DNA from: Chryseobacterium gleum
GTDB lineage: Bacteria; Bacteroidota; Bacteroidia; Flavobacteriales; Schleiferiaceae
Direction: 5' to 3'
Assembly: GCA_945883565.1 (NCBI GenBank)
Contig: CAMCXO010000023.1
Location: 1-45,126, forward strand
Length of the DNA stretch: 45,126 nucleotides
Shown here in pieces: positions 1-8,772 of this stretch. Below the pieces are notes generated by a model that was not told where the DNA came from, did no database searches, and saw only the letters and a list, made by a program, of their open reading frames with translations. The first letter of the stretch is position 1; the number at the start of each line of letters is the position of its first letter. The position numbers and the translations under genes are program-made.

Positions 1-93
1 ATGATGTTACTTCCTCCTATGGCTTTAATTACCCTAGGAATTATCATTTGGATTCAGCGTTCTCGGAACACCAAACTCATCGAAAAAGCTTAA
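1..93 (+). CDS. nqrD: Na+-translocating NADH:quinone reductase subunit D, C-terminal end (partial)
   Basis: The first 30 codons of the window are open and end in TAA at 91-93, four bases before the nqrE start. The visible residues form a hydrophobic helix followed by a short basic tail ([11 protein letters not shown]), as expected for the cytoplasmic end of the last membrane helix of NqrD. NqrD is an integral membrane subunit that, with NqrE, holds the iron centre inside the membrane part of the Na+ pump. The assignment rests mainly on position immediately before nqrE and nqrF in the conserved nqrABCDEF order; the fragment alone is too short for a firm family call. The 5' part lies outside the window. 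Confidence 0.75.
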   Translation: MMLLPPMALITLGIIIWIQRSRNTKLIEKA

Positions 94-97
94 GAAT

Positions 98-718
98 ATG
101 CAAGATCTCATTAATATTTTTGTGAAATCAGTTTTCATAGAAAACATGATTTTTGCCTATTTCCTGGGCATGTGTTCGTACCTAGCTGTATCCAAAACAG
201 TTAAAACCGCGGTTGGTTTAGGCGCTGCTGTAATCTTTGTTTTAGTAGTAACCATACCGGTAAATTGGCTTCTTGAAAATTATGTATTAAAAGAAGGTGC
301 TTTAGCCACTTGGTTAGGCCCTTCATTCGAAGGAGTAGACTTGAGCTTTTTAAGCTTTATAATGTTTATCGCCGTTATTGCCTCAATAGTACAATTAGTC
401 GAAATGGTTGTGGAAAAATTCGCGCCTGCTTTATATGGAGCACTCGGTATTTTTTTACCTCTAATAGCAGTTAATTGTTCCATCTTGGGCGGAGCTCTGT
501 TTATGCAAGAACGCGCCTATGGAAGCATTGCTGAAGCGTCTGTTTACGGTTTAGGCTCAGGTGTTGGTTGGTTTTTAGCGATAGTAGCAATTGCCGCCAT
601 ACGTGAAAAAATCAAATACAGTCATGTACCTGCACCGCTTCGCGGCCTTGGTATAACATTCATTATTACCGGCCTAATGGGTATCGCCTTTATGAGCTTC
701 ATGGGTATTAAACTCTAA
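98..718 (+). CDS. nqrE: Na+-translocating NADH:quinone reductase subunit E
   Basis: This 206-residue protein is almost entirely hydrophobic, with about six membrane helices, and has the NqrE/RnfA family layout: an N-terminal [19 protein letters not shown] stretch and a central [18 protein letters not shown] segment. The Cys of each segment (near residues 26 and 126) corresponds to the family cysteines that help bind the iron centre shared with NqrD. It is a membrane subunit of the pump that couples NADH oxidation by quinone to Na+ export. It starts four bases after the nqrD stop and ends 12 bases before nqrF, so the three are co-transcribed. The ATG start matches the usual family N-terminus and length (about 200 residues). 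NqrE is preferred over RnfA because the next gene is NqrF. Confidence 0.95.
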   Translation: MQDLINIFVKSVFIENMIFAYFLGMCSYLAVSKTVKTAVGLGAAVIFVLVVTIPVNWLLENYVLKEGALATWLGPSFEGVDLSFLSFIMFIAVIASIVQLVEMVVEKFAPALYGALGIFLPLIAVNCSILGGALFMQERAYGSIAEASVYGLGSGVGWFLAIVAIAAIREKIKYSHVPAPLRGLGITFIITGLMGIAFMSFMGIKL

Positions 719-730
719 TTTTCACAAAGC

Positions 731-2041
731 ATGTTGTTAGCTTCAACTTCTACAATCATCATCACCGGAATGGCGGTTTTTTTCACCGTCATTCTTTTGC
801 TGGTAGCTTTGCTTCTTACAGCTAAAGCCAAGCTATCTCCCTCAGGACCAGTTAAACTGAATATTAATGGAGAAATGGTTGAAGTAGAAAGCGGTTCTAC
901 CTTGCTATCTACCTTATCTAATCAAAAAATATTTTTACCATCAGCTTGTGGTGGTGGTGGCACTTGTGGAATGTGTAAATGCCAAGTTATGGAAGGCGGT
1001 GGCGACATCCTGCCAACAGAAACTGGATTCTTTAGCCGCAAAGAAATTCAAGAAAACTGGCGATTAGGCTGTCAGGTAAAAATTAAAAACAGCATGACTA
1101 TTAAAGTACCAGAGGAAATCTTTGGTATCAAAAAATGGGAATGCGAAGTGGTTTCAAATTACAACGTAGCCACTTTTATTAAAGAGTTCGTGGTTAAACT
1201 TCCAGAAGGTGAACATATGGAGTTTGAAGCCGGTGGTTATATCCAAATCGACGTTCCTGCTCTTGAAGTGAACTTTAAAGACTTCGACATTTCACCAACC
1301 CCTGGGGACCCGGCAGGTCTCGATAAATTTAAGCCGGATTGGGACAAATTTGGATTGTGGGATCTAAAAATGAAAAATGATGAGCCCCAATTTAGAGCCT
1401 ATTCTATGGCCAATCACCCGGCTGAGGGCAATATCATTATGTTAAATATCCGAATTGCAACCCCCCCATGGGATAGAGCCAAAAACGCTTGGTTGGATGT
1501 GAATCCCGGAATATGTTCTTCATATGTATTTAGTTGCAAGCCAGGGGACAAAGTAACTATTTCGGGTCCTTATGGTGAGTTCTTTATCAAAGAAACCGAG
1601 AAGGAAATGGTGTATATAGGAGGCGGAGCTGGTATGGCGCCTTTACGTGCACATATTTTTCATTTGTTTCACACGTTAAAAACCAAACGTAAAGTTTCGT
1701 TTTGGTATGGCGGACGTTCTAAAAGAGAATTGTTCTACACTGAACATTTTAGAGCAATCGAACAAAATTTCCCGAATTTTAGGTTCCATGTGGTGTTGAG
1801 TGAACCTTTACCTGAAGATAATTGGCAAGTAGCGAAGGATGTTAGCGACCGCAATGCTGATGGATTCCTTGGATTCGTGCATCAATCTTTCATAGACAAT
1901 TACTTAAGTAAGCACTCAGACCCTGAAGATATTGAATTCTATTTCTGTGGTCCGCCAATGATGAACGCAGCTGTTCTTAAAATGGTTGACGATTGGGGCG
2001 TTCCACCTGAACAAGTTTCATTCGACGACTTTGGGGGTTAA
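731..2041 (+). CDS. nqrF: Na+-translocating NADH:quinone reductase subunit F (NADH dehydrogenase subunit)
   Basis: NqrF is the electron entry subunit: it takes hydride from NADH onto FAD and passes electrons to a 2Fe-2S cluster. In 436 residues one sees an N-terminal membrane anchor (about 8-31), a plant-type ferredoxin domain (about 40-125) with cluster ligands C73, C79, C82 and C114 (motif [13 protein letters not shown], then LGC), an FAD-binding barrel with the RAYSMANHP signature, and a C-terminal NAD-binding domain with [12 protein letters not shown] and [11 protein letters not shown]. The protein ends in SFDDFGG, the usual NqrF ending. It is the last nqr gene here; a strong hairpin follows its stop codon. 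Length and all cofactor motifs are intact, so the subunit should be functional. Confidence 0.97.
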   Translation: MLLASTSTIIITGMAVFFTVILLLVALLLTAKAKLSPSGPVKLNINGEMVEVESGSTLLSTLSNQKIFLPSACGGGGTCGMCKCQVMEGGGDILPTETGFFSRKEIQENWRLGCQVKIKNSMTIKVPEEIFGIKKWECEVVSNYNVATFIKEFVVKLPEGEHMEFEAGGYIQIDVPALEVNFKDFDISPTPGDPAGLDKFKPDWDKFGLWDLKMKNDEPQFRAYSMANHPAEGNIIMLNIRIATPPWDRAKNAWLDVNPGICSSYVFSCKPGDKVTISGPYGEFFIKETEKEMVYIGGGAGMAPLRAHIFHLFHTLKTKRKVSFWYGGRSKRELFYTEHFRAIEQNFPNFRFHVVLSEPLPEDNWQVAKDVSDRNADGFLGFVHQSFIDNYLSKHSDPEDIEFYFCGPPMMNAAVLKMVDDWGVPPEQVSFDDFGG

Positions 2042-2046
2042 AAATC

Positions 2047-2075
2047 AGGCCATTCTTAGGAATGGCCTTCTTATT
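2047..2075 (+). terminator. Rho-independent-type hairpin after nqrF
   Basis: A perfect 9-bp stem (AGGCCATTC, 2047-2055, with GAATGGCCT, 2060-2068) closes a TTAG loop and is followed by a T-rich tail (TCTTATTTT). It lies between the nqrF stop at 2041 and the apbE start at 2085. It probably ends most nqr transcripts or reduces read-through into apbE. Confidence 0.65.
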
Positions 2076-2084
2076 TTGATCAAA

Positions 2085-3086
2085 ATGAAACTAAGCCTAT
2101 TAATCATATTCATACTTGTTGTTTTGGGATGCTCCCATAATAAAAGCTTTGAGCTTGTTGAAGTATATGGGCAAGCACAAGGAAGCACCTTTCAAGTTAA
2201 ATACCTAACGGAAAAGTCAATAGATTTTCAAAAATCCATTGACAGCATATTTTTAACAATTGACCTAAACCTTTCTACTTGGCAACCTAAAAGTGCGATT
2301 TCAGCCCTAAATGAAGGTTCAACAATAGATCTTCAACAATATCCGGATCTATCTGCTGTTATTGATAGTTCGAAGGTAATGTATGATTTAACCAATCGGC
2401 AATTTGACATCACTATTGGACCAATTATTCAATTTTGGGGCTTTCATAGGAAAAACAACAAACAAATACCTGACTCTACCGAATTGGATTCATTAATTCT
2501 TAAAACCGGTTGGAACCAAGTTATAAGAAATGAATCAAAAATCCGCCTTAATAAAGGCGCATCTTTAGATGTAAATGGATTGGCTCAGGGTTATACAGTT
2601 GATCGAATTGCCTTTTTTTTAGAAAAAAAAGGGATAGAAAACTACATGGTTGAAGTTGGTGGTGAGGTTAAATGTAAAGGGTACAATTCTAATAAACAAC
2701 TTTGGTCAATAGGCATAGATAAACCAACAGAGAATAGGGAAAATGGGCAATTTCAAGCCATTGTAGAAATCGATAACATGGCCTTGGCCACATCGGGTAA
2801 CTATAGAAAATATGTTCAAGATGCTGTTACAGGCTATAAATACGGACATTCCATTTCTCCAATGACTGGATACCCACTTCAAGATCCACTTTTAAGTGCA
2901 ACTGTATTCTGCAAATCTTCAACAAGAGCAGACGCTCTAGGCACGGCATTCATGGTTATGGGTTATAAGAAAAGTCTAGATTGGCTAAAATCACACCCTG
3001 AAGTTCAAGTTTACTTTGTTTACTCAGATAAAAAAGGTGATCTTAAAACCTTTGTGAGCCCTGAATTGGCTAAAAAGTTAAAATAA
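2085..3086 (+). CDS. apbE: FAD:protein FMN transferase (ApbE), lipoprotein
   Basis: ApbE covalently attaches FMN from FAD to a threonine of target proteins; in Nqr-containing bacteria the targets are NqrB and NqrC. I choose the ATG at 2085 (333 residues) because it begins a lipoprotein signal, MKLSLLIIFILVVLGCS, with the lipobox Cys at residue 16; the frame remains open upstream into nqrF but without a sensible start. ApbE signatures seen are the early GQAQGSTFQVKY segment, the central LDVNGLAQGYTVDRI and EVGGEVKCKG motifs, and the TRADALGTAFMVMG metal/FAD site near the end. The gene lies 43 bp behind nqrF, which fits its role in maturing the same complex. It is convergent with the small gene at 3090-3287, three bases away. 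Confidence 0.95.
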   Translation: MKLSLLIIFILVVLGCSHNKSFELVEVYGQAQGSTFQVKYLTEKSIDFQKSIDSIFLTIDLNLSTWQPKSAISALNEGSTIDLQQYPDLSAVIDSSKVMYDLTNRQFDITIGPIIQFWGFHRKNNKQIPDSTELDSLILKTGWNQVIRNESKIRLNKGASLDVNGLAQGYTVDRIAFFLEKKGIENYMVEVGGEVKCKGYNSNKQLWSIGIDKPTENRENGQFQAIVEIDNMALATSGNYRKYVQDAVTGYKYGHSISPMTGYPLQDPLLSATVFCKSSTRADALGTAFMVMGYKKSLDWLKSHPEVQVYFVYSDKKGDLKTFVSPELAKKLK

Positions 3087-3089
3087 CCT

Positions 3090-3287
3090 TTAAACTTCTT
3101 CCTTTCGAGCACATTGTTCGCTAGGCGCAGCCCCACAAAAACTGCAGGCCTCGCCTTCCTTATTTAAGTAAGGACTTTGGCTCGCACATGTTCCTGAAAA
3201 TTGACCATCCTTTTTACCCCAAATTTTTATGGCTAAACCAGCCATGCCAAGACCAAGAAGTGCGGCTGTTACTAGAAATATTTGCAT
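3090..3287 (-). CDS. Small Cys-rich single-span membrane protein, possible NqrM-like maturation factor
   Basis: A 65-residue protein with one N-terminal membrane helix (MQIFLVTAALLGLGMAGLAI) and a short soluble tail carrying four cysteines in the pattern GTC-x17-CxxC-x8-C. The ATG at 3287 gives a normal membrane start; an upstream TTG at 3302 would add five residues. Small 'membrane or secreted' proteins of this type are common in Bacteroidota. The combination of one helix, a G(S/T)C motif, later clustered cysteines and a position next to apbE and nqr resembles NqrM (DUF539), which is needed to build the Nqr iron centre in Vibrio. Homology to NqrM is inferred, not demonstrated. It is transcribed toward apbE. 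Confidence 0.7.
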   Translation of the reverse strand: MQIFLVTAALLGLGMAGLAIKIWGKKDGQFSGTCASQSPYLNKEGEACSFCGAAPSEQCARKEEV

Positions 3288-3348
3288 CCAACAAAGGTAC
3301 AATTAAAGGCTACTACAGACCTAAGCCTTGCACTATTTTCGTGCCTTG

Positions 3349-3966
3349 ATGGAATATGCATCTCAAATACTTGAAAGAACAGTAGAAGAAATTAGTCTTT
3401 TACCCGGTATTGGCCGGAAAACCGCATTGCGCTTAGCGCTTCATTTGGTTAAACGTGGTCCAGAAGCTAGTTTAGCTTTGGCTAAGACACTAGAGTCATT
3501 AGCGACTAATTTGCAACATTGTACAACCTGTTATAATATATCTGATACCGAAATATGTTCTATTTGTGCAAACCCAGCTCGACAAAATGGAATTTTATGT
3601 GTGGTTGAAGACATACGAGATGTAATTGCCATCGAAAACACTCAGCAATTTAAAGGAAGTTATCATGTTTTAGGAGGGTTAATATCACCGCTTGAGGGAA
3701 TTGGGCCTTCTGACTTACAAATTGAAAGCCTAATTCAAAGAGTTCGGTCTTCTTGTGCTTATGAGGTTTTGTTTGCTTTAGGAGCCACAGTAGAAGGCGA
3801 TTCAACATCATTTTACATTTATAGAAAATTGCAAGATGTTGGTGTAAAAATAACAGCCATTTCGCGTGGTATTGGTGTAGGCGATACATTAGAATATGCA
3901 GACGAAGTGAGTTTAGGTAGAAGCATAATGCAACGTATCCCATTTGAAGACGTTTTAAAGCCTTGA
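3349..3966 (+). CDS. recR: Recombination mediator protein RecR
   Basis: RecR works with RecO (and RecF) to load RecA at single-strand gaps. The 205-residue protein starting at ATG 3349 has all family parts: an N-terminal helix-hairpin-helix (LLPGIGRKTALRLALHL, residues 18-34), a four-Cys zinc finger (C58, C61, C70, C73) and a Toprim domain beginning GILCVVEDIRD (81-91) and ending near the GIGVGDTLEYADEVSLGRS segment. The length matches the usual about 200 residues; a TTG at 3328 would add seven residues with no family support. Its TGA stop overlaps the TTG start of the next gene, so the two are likely translationally coupled although functionally unrelated. Confidence 0.96.
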   Translation: MEYASQILERTVEEISLLPGIGRKTALRLALHLVKRGPEASLALAKTLESLATNLQHCTTCYNISDTEICSICANPARQNGILCVVEDIRDVIAIENTQQFKGSYHVLGGLISPLEGIGPSDLQIESLIQRVRSSCAYEVLFALGATVEGDSTSFYIYRKLQDVGVKITAISRGIGVGDTLEYADEVSLGRSIMQRIPFEDVLKP

Positions 3967-5894
3967 AGTTATCTGTCGTAATTGTCAACTATAATGTGGC
4001 TATGTTCCTCGAACAATGCCTTATATCGGTAAATAAAGCGGGACAAGACATTGATTTTGAAATATTCGTGGTTGATAATGCAAGTGTGGATCATTCGGTT
4101 GAAATGCTTCGCAGTCGATTTCCAGAGGTCAACCTTATTGAAAATTCGAAGAATATCGGATTTGGAAAAGCCAATAATCAAGCTATAAGATTGTGTAAAG
4201 GTGAGTTTATTCTGCTTTTAAATCCAGATACAGTTTTACAAGAAGACACACTCAATAAGTGCATATCTCATATGAACAAACACCCTGAATGTGGGGCTTT
4301 AGGTGTTTATATGCTTGATGGCCAAGGGAATTATCTACCGGAATCAAAGCGCGGTTTGCCCATTCCCAGAACGGCATTTTTTAAAATTAGTGGTTTAAAC
4401 AAATTGTTTCCCAAATCAAAAATCCTTAACCATTATTATCTGGGGCACCTAGACCACAATAAGAATCAAAAGATAGAAATTTTGGCCGGCGCCTTCATGT
4501 TTATTCGGAAAAGCACAATTGAAACAGTTGGAGATTTCGATGAACAATTTTTCATGTATGGCGAAGACATTGACCTTTCATACAGAATTCTACAGGCCAG
4601 TTTCGAAAACCACTATTTGGCCGAAACCCGAATTATTCATTACAAAGGCGAAAGCACAAAAAAAGGTTCACTTAATTATGTATTTGTCTTTTACCAAGCC
4701 ATGGCACTTTTTGCTCAAAAGCATTTTTTGGGTTTAGGTGGTAATATGTATTTAAAAGTAATTCAATTGGCCATTTGGAGTCGTGCTGGCCTGGCTGTTT
4801 TGTACCGATGGGCTAAAACACTACACCTTCCTATTTTGGATGCTGGATTTATGTATGCAGGAATGTGGGGTATAACCAGATATTGGGAAATGAACCACCG
4901 TTTTGTGAGCGGAGGAGGTTATCCCCCAGAATTCATGCAATTAGTGGTACCTATTTACATTATTATATGGCAATTTTCCCTTTTTCTAGGAGGAGGTTAC
5001 GATCGTCCAATTCGATTATCTAAAATGCAAAGCCATTTACTTTGGGCCAGCATAAGTATGCTCGCCATTTATGGTCTCTTAAATGATGACTATCGCTTTA
5101 GTCGAGCGTTGCTTTTACTTGGTTCTGTTTGGGCATTATCAACCAGTAGCATTTTACGCTTAACCCTCGAAAGTTTATTTGGAAGTTACTTAAGAACTTC
5201 TCAAAATCTTAAAAAAGCCTGGCTAGTGGGTTCTGTAGAGGGTAACAAGCGTCTGAAGAATCTAGTTCAACTAAGCAGACCAAACGTATTTATAACTGGA
5301 GAAACCTTGGCTGATGAGTACGGTATACCAGTTCAAAAATTAAGTGAAATCATAAGAACTTTGGGTATAAATGAAATTATTTTTGATGCTGCAAGTCTAA
5401 AGAATAACGATATACTTGATGCTATGGTGGCTTTAAACCAAGATGGGCTTGAAATGAAAATAGCTCCAGAAGCCGCTCTTTTTATAATAGGAAGCAGCTC
5501 AATTCATACTCAGGGCGAATGGTATAATCCCGCCATAAGCGCCATTGAAGATGCTACTTTTAAAAGAAATAAACGATTAATTGACATTCTATTATGCCTG
5601 GTTATTTTGCCAGTTTCCCAATTATTTTCGATTTTATCAACCCATTCAAAGTTTGTTTCAACTGCTGCAAAGCAAGTCCTTTTAGGAAATGCAACTTGGG
5701 TGGGATTTGCGCTTCGCTTAACGCCGGCTGGAAGCAAAAGCCGAAAAGCTATATTTCACCCTGGAGGTAAAACCATGCTAAGGACTGATATCCTAGAACT
5801 TCTAACCCAAATTGATATGCTTTATGCCCGAGAGTGCAGCCATAAGAATGATTTAAGCATACTTTGGAAAAACCTTTTTAACACCACCAATTAA
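3963..5894 (+). CDS. Family 2 glycosyltransferase fused to a degenerate sugar-phosphate-transferase-like membrane region
   Basis: Residues 1-230 form a GT2 domain of the rhamnosyl/N-acetylglucosaminyl type (KLSVVIVNYNV, VVDNASVD, NIGFGKANNQ, LLLNPDT, FDEQFFMYGEDIDLSYR), expected to use nucleotide sugars in cell-surface glycan synthesis. About residues 260-430 contain several membrane helices, and 440-525 look like the Rossmann-type domain found in front of bacterial polyprenyl glycosylphosphotransferases. The stretch FKRNKRLIDILLCLVIL mimics the start of that transferase domain, but the catalytic part is absent and only about 100 poorly conserved residues follow. The start is TTG at 3963: the next Met (residue 14) would remove the first strand of the GT fold. 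It overlaps the recR stop by four bases. The exact sugar and acceptor cannot be read from sequence. Confidence 0.85.
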   Translation: MKLSVVIVNYNVAMFLEQCLISVNKAGQDIDFEIFVVDNASVDHSVEMLRSRFPEVNLIENSKNIGFGKANNQAIRLCKGEFILLLNPDTVLQEDTLNKCISHMNKHPECGALGVYMLDGQGNYLPESKRGLPIPRTAFFKISGLNKLFPKSKILNHYYLGHLDHNKNQKIEILAGAFMFIRKSTIETVGDFDEQFFMYGEDIDLSYRILQASFENHYLAETRIIHYKGESTKKGSLNYVFVFYQAMALFAQKHFLGLGGNMYLKVIQLAIWSRAGLAVLYRWAKTLHLPILDAGFMYAGMWGITRYWEMNHRFVSGGGYPPEFMQLVVPIYIIIWQFSLFLGGGYDRPIRLSKMQSHLLWASISMLAIYGLLNDDYRFSRALLLLGSVWALSTSSILRLTLESLFGSYLRTSQNLKKAWLVGSVEGNKRLKNLVQLSRPNVFITGETLADEYGIPVQKLSEIIRTLGINEIIFDAASLKNNDILDAMVALNQDGLEMKIAPEAALFIIGSSSIHTQGEWYNPAISAIEDATFKRNKRLIDILLCLVILPVSQLFSILSTHSKFVSTAAKQVLLGNATWVGFALRLTPAGSKSRKAIFHPGGKTMLRTDILELLTQIDMLYARECSHKNDLSILWKNLFNTTN

Positions 5895-5943
5895 ACGGCA
5901 ATGCCTACCTTCGTGCCCAACCCCCTCACTAAAAACTTTATTC

Positions 5944-7299
5944 ATGGCACAGTTTGAACTGGTCATGCCCAAAATGGGCGAAAGTGTGGCAGAAGCCACC
6001 ATCATTAAATGGTTGAAACAAGAAGGTGACACCATTGAAGCCGAAGAATCGGTTCTGGAAATTGCAACAGATAAAGTTGATTCTGAAGTTCCTGCACCAG
6101 TTGAAGGCAAACTTGTTAAACGCTTGTTTGGAGAAAACGACGTCGTTCAGGTAGGCCAAATTATTGCCATCATCGAAACGGCAACAGCTGAGAACATAAT
6201 TAAAACCGCTTCAAACCAGGTCGAACTAAATCAAGTTGATACCCCAATTCATCCTAAAATTGAAGTACCTGTTATTGAAACCCAAATACTCAACACTTCA
6301 ATAGATGTACCTCGTACATCCGAAAACGGGAGATTTTATTCTCCATTGGTGAGAAGCATAGCAAAGGAAGAAGGCGTTGCTTTGCAAGAACTCGAGCAAA
6401 TAAAAGGCAGTGGCTCTGATGGTAGAGTTACTAAAAACGACCTTGTGTTTTATTTAACTGAAAGAAAGAATACAAAAACGATTAATCAATCAGTTAGCGA
6501 AACGCCTAAAAATGTTTCTAGTCAAATTAATGCAGCCCCGGTTACCACCGCTTCTACAAAGACGACGCCCAACATCAGCATTGGTGCAAACGATGAAATC
6601 ATAGAAATGGATCGCATGCGCAAGCTTATTGCCGATCACATGGTAATGTCAAAATCCAATAGTCCTCATGTTACTTCATTTGTGGAGGTAGATGTAACCA
6701 ATATGGTACGCTGGCGCGATAAGATTAAGGACAGTTTTTATAAACGAGAAAAAGAAAAAATAACTTTTACTCCAATATTTATTGAAGCCATAGTAAAGGC
6801 CATTAAAGATTTTCCAATGATTAACATTTCGGTTACAGCCGATTATAAAATAATAAAAAAAGGAGACATCAATATTGGAATGGCTGCGGCTTTACCAAGT
6901 GGAAATCTTATAGTCCCGGTTATTAAAAACGCCGATCGACTCAATCTACTGGGCCTTACCAAAGCTGTAAACGATTTAGCTGGAAGAGCGCGAAACAACC
7001 AATTAAAACCAGAAGAAATACAAGGTGGAACTTATACATTAACTAATGTTGGTACCTTTGGTAATGTTCTTGGTACGCCAATAATTAACCAACCCCAAGT
7101 TGCCATTATGGCGGCCGGAGCTATTATTAAAAAACCCGCTGTTATCGAAACGCCTGAAGGAGACTTCATAGGTATTAGGCAAAAAATGTTTTTGTCTCAT
7201 TCATACGATCATAGGGTAGTTGACGGCGCACTTGGAGGCAGTTTTGTACGCCGCGTAGCCGATTATTTAGAAGCATTCGACCCAAATAGGGAGATTTAA
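5944..7299 (+). CDS. 2-oxo acid dehydrogenase E2 component, dihydrolipoamide acyltransferase
   Basis: This is the acyltransferase core of a 2-oxoacid dehydrogenase complex. The 451-residue chain has one lipoyl domain (about 1-77, lipoylated K44 in EIATDKVDSEVP), a linker, a peripheral E1/E3-binding domain (about 113-150, SPLVRSIAKEEGV...GRVTKNDL), another flexible linker and a catalytic domain from about 220. The catalytic HRVVDG motif (H423, D427) is intact. No E1 or E3 gene is adjacent, so the substrate (pyruvate, branched-chain acids or 2-oxoglutarate) cannot be fixed; the single lipoyl domain and FTPIFIEAIVKAI core look most like the branched-chain type of Bacteroidota. A TACCTTCG box at 5906-5913 may be its -7 promoter element. 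A terminator hairpin follows at once. Confidence 0.93.
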   Translation: MAQFELVMPKMGESVAEATIIKWLKQEGDTIEAEESVLEIATDKVDSEVPAPVEGKLVKRLFGENDVVQVGQIIAIIETATAENIIKTASNQVELNQVDTPIHPKIEVPVIETQILNTSIDVPRTSENGRFYSPLVRSIAKEEGVALQELEQIKGSGSDGRVTKNDLVFYLTERKNTKTINQSVSETPKNVSSQINAAPVTTASTKTTPNISIGANDEIIEMDRMRKLIADHMVMSKSNSPHVTSFVEVDVTNMVRWRDKIKDSFYKREKEKITFTPIFIEAIVKAIKDFPMINISVTADYKIIKKGDINIGMAAALPSGNLIVPVIKNADRLNLLGLTKAVNDLAGRARNNQLKPEEIQGGTYTLTNVGTFGNVLGTPIINQPQVAIMAAGAIIKKPAVIETPEGDFIGIRQKMFLSHSYDHRVVDGALGGSFVRRVADYLEAFDPNREI

Positions 7300-7306
7300 C
7301 TTAAAC

Positions 7307-7328
7307 AGGGAGGGCTTCCTCCCTTTTT
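7307..7328 (+). terminator. Rho-independent terminator after E2 gene
   Basis: A perfect 7-bp stem (AGGGAGG 7307-7313 with CCTCCCT 7318-7324) closes a GCTT loop and runs directly into a T tract (7324-7328). It separates the E2 gene from the exonuclease gene that starts only six bases later. Confidence 0.75.
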
Positions 7329-7333
7329 CATTT

Positions 7334-8134
7334 ATGAATTTAAAACTCAAACGCCCTATTTGCTTCTTCGACCTCGAAACCACTGGCACCGATGTAGTGA
7401 ACGACCGAATTGTGGAAGTAGGCGCTTTAAAGAAACTCCAGAATGGCGACATCTTAAGAAAGCGCTGGCTGCTTAACCCAACCATCCCCATTCCAAAAGA
7501 AGCCTCTGATGTACATGGAATAACCGATGAAATGGTAGCACAAGCCCCCACTTTTAAAGAGAAAGCCAAAGAAATTCATGCTTTCATGGGAGATAGCGAT
7601 TTAGCCGGTTTTAACTCGAACAAATTCGATATTCCGGTTTTGGCTGAAGAATTTGAGCGAGCAGGAGTTGAATTTAATATGGAAAAAAGGATGGCGGTGG
7701 ATGTTCAAAACATTTTTCACAAAATGGAACCCCGAACTTTAACAGCGGCTGTGAAATTTTACTGTGGAAAAGAATTGGAAGATGCCCATTCAGCTGTTGC
7801 CGATGCTGAGGCCACTCTTGAAGTTTTTGAAGCCCAACTATTGCGGTATTCCAAAGAATTCGAGGCTCTTGCAGAAAACGAAAAATTGCCTTTAGGAATC
7901 GAACTAATGAGCAAAATTTCGAATAGAGGCAATGCTCTAGATTTTGCCGGTTACATACGTTTAAACGACGCGGGAAAAGCCATTTTTAGTTTTGGGAAAT
8001 ATAAAGGCGCTGAAGTTCAAGGCGTATTAAATTCAGATCCAGGTTATTTTAATTGGATTCAAAATGCCGACTTTCCACTCTACACAAAACGGGTTTTAAT
8101 TCGTTTGAAACTAGAAAACGCATTTAAAAAATGA
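7334..8134 (+). CDS. DEDDh-family 3'-5' exonuclease (DnaQ/epsilon-like)
   Basis: The 266-residue protein begins with an exonuclease domain like that of DNA polymerase III epsilon. The Exo I motif FFDLETTGTD supplies D13 and E15, the Exo II region is DLAGFNSNKFDIPVL, and Exo III is DAHSAVADAEAT, where His and Asp complete the DEDDh metal site. The C-terminal 90 residues include a conserved short motif (FGKYKG...DPGYFNWI) that is often seen in these Bacteroidota exonucleases and in other nuclease-linked proteins. It probably removes 3' nucleotides during proofreading or repair; whether it is the replicative proofreading subunit is not decidable here. Its stop overlaps the start of the next gene by four bases (ATGA), indicating coupling. 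Confidence 0.9.
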   Translation: MNLKLKRPICFFDLETTGTDVVNDRIVEVGALKKLQNGDILRKRWLLNPTIPIPKEASDVHGITDEMVAQAPTFKEKAKEIHAFMGDSDLAGFNSNKFDIPVLAEEFERAGVEFNMEKRMAVDVQNIFHKMEPRTLTAAVKFYCGKELEDAHSAVADAEATLEVFEAQLLRYSKEFEALAENEKLPLGIELMSKISNRGNALDFAGYIRLNDAGKAIFSFGKYKGAEVQGVLNSDPGYFNWIQNADFPLYTKRVLIRLKLENAFKK

Positions 8135-8742
8135 AAATTATTTGCATAGGACGAAATTACGCCGCGCATACTGAAGAGTTGAAGAATGAACAACCTGCCG
8201 AACCAGTGGTGTTTATTAAGCCCGATAGTGCCATTTTAGTAAGTGGTAATCCATTCTTTTTACCAGATTTCAGTCAGAATATTCATTACGAATTGGAATT
8301 AATTGTTCGTATCGATCGTTTGGGAAAGAATATTCAACAAAAGTTTGCCCACAAATATTACAATGAGATTGGTTTAGGCATTGATTTTACTGCCAGAGAC
8401 TTACAAGATGATCTTAAAAAGAAAGGATTGCCTTGGGAAAAATCCAAAGCTTTCGATGGAAGCGCTGTAATTGGCGCTTGGACAAGCAAAAATCAATACA
8501 ATAACATCAACAACCTGAATTTTGAATTACGCATCAATGGTCTGGTGGTTCAACAAGGTGTAACTTCACTTATGCTGTACAGTATTGATAGAATTATTGA
8601 AGAAGTTTCGAAGTATTTTACGCTTAAAATTGGAGATATAATTTTTACCGGTACTCCTTCGGGAGTAGGACAGGTACACCCAAATGATTTATTAGAAGGC
8701 TACCTGGAAGGTAAGAAATGCTTAGAATTACGCGTTAAATAA
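8131..8742 (+). CDS. Fumarylacetoacetate hydrolase family protein (acylpyruvase-like)
   Basis: A compact 203-residue FAH-fold enzyme. It begins KIICIGRNYAAHTEELKNE and contains PVVFIKPDSAI, the metal-binding Glu pair in HYELELIVRI, the Asp in GLGIDFTARDLQ, and the closing GDIIFTGTPSGVG. This is the short YcgM/FAHD1 type, for which acylpyruvate hydrolysis or oxaloacetate decarboxylation is known; the true substrate here is inferred only. It overlaps the exonuclease gene by ATGA, so both are on one message. The region after its stop contains an inverted repeat and the promoter of the next gene rather than a clear terminator. Confidence 0.9.
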   Translation: MKIICIGRNYAAHTEELKNEQPAEPVVFIKPDSAILVSGNPFFLPDFSQNIHYELELIVRIDRLGKNIQQKFAHKYYNEIGLGIDFTARDLQDDLKKKGLPWEKSKAFDGSAVIGAWTSKNQYNNINNLNFELRINGLVVQQGVTSLMLYSIDRIIEEVSKYFTLKIGDIIFTGTPSGVGQVHPNDLLEGYLEGKKCLELRVK

Positions 8743-8772
8743 TTGGATAAGGCCTTGGGTTAAGTCATTAAA

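Noticed and set aside
1986-2084. Extended apbE start inside nqrF
   Set aside because: It would overlap nqrF and bury the lipoprotein signal that begins cleanly at 2085.
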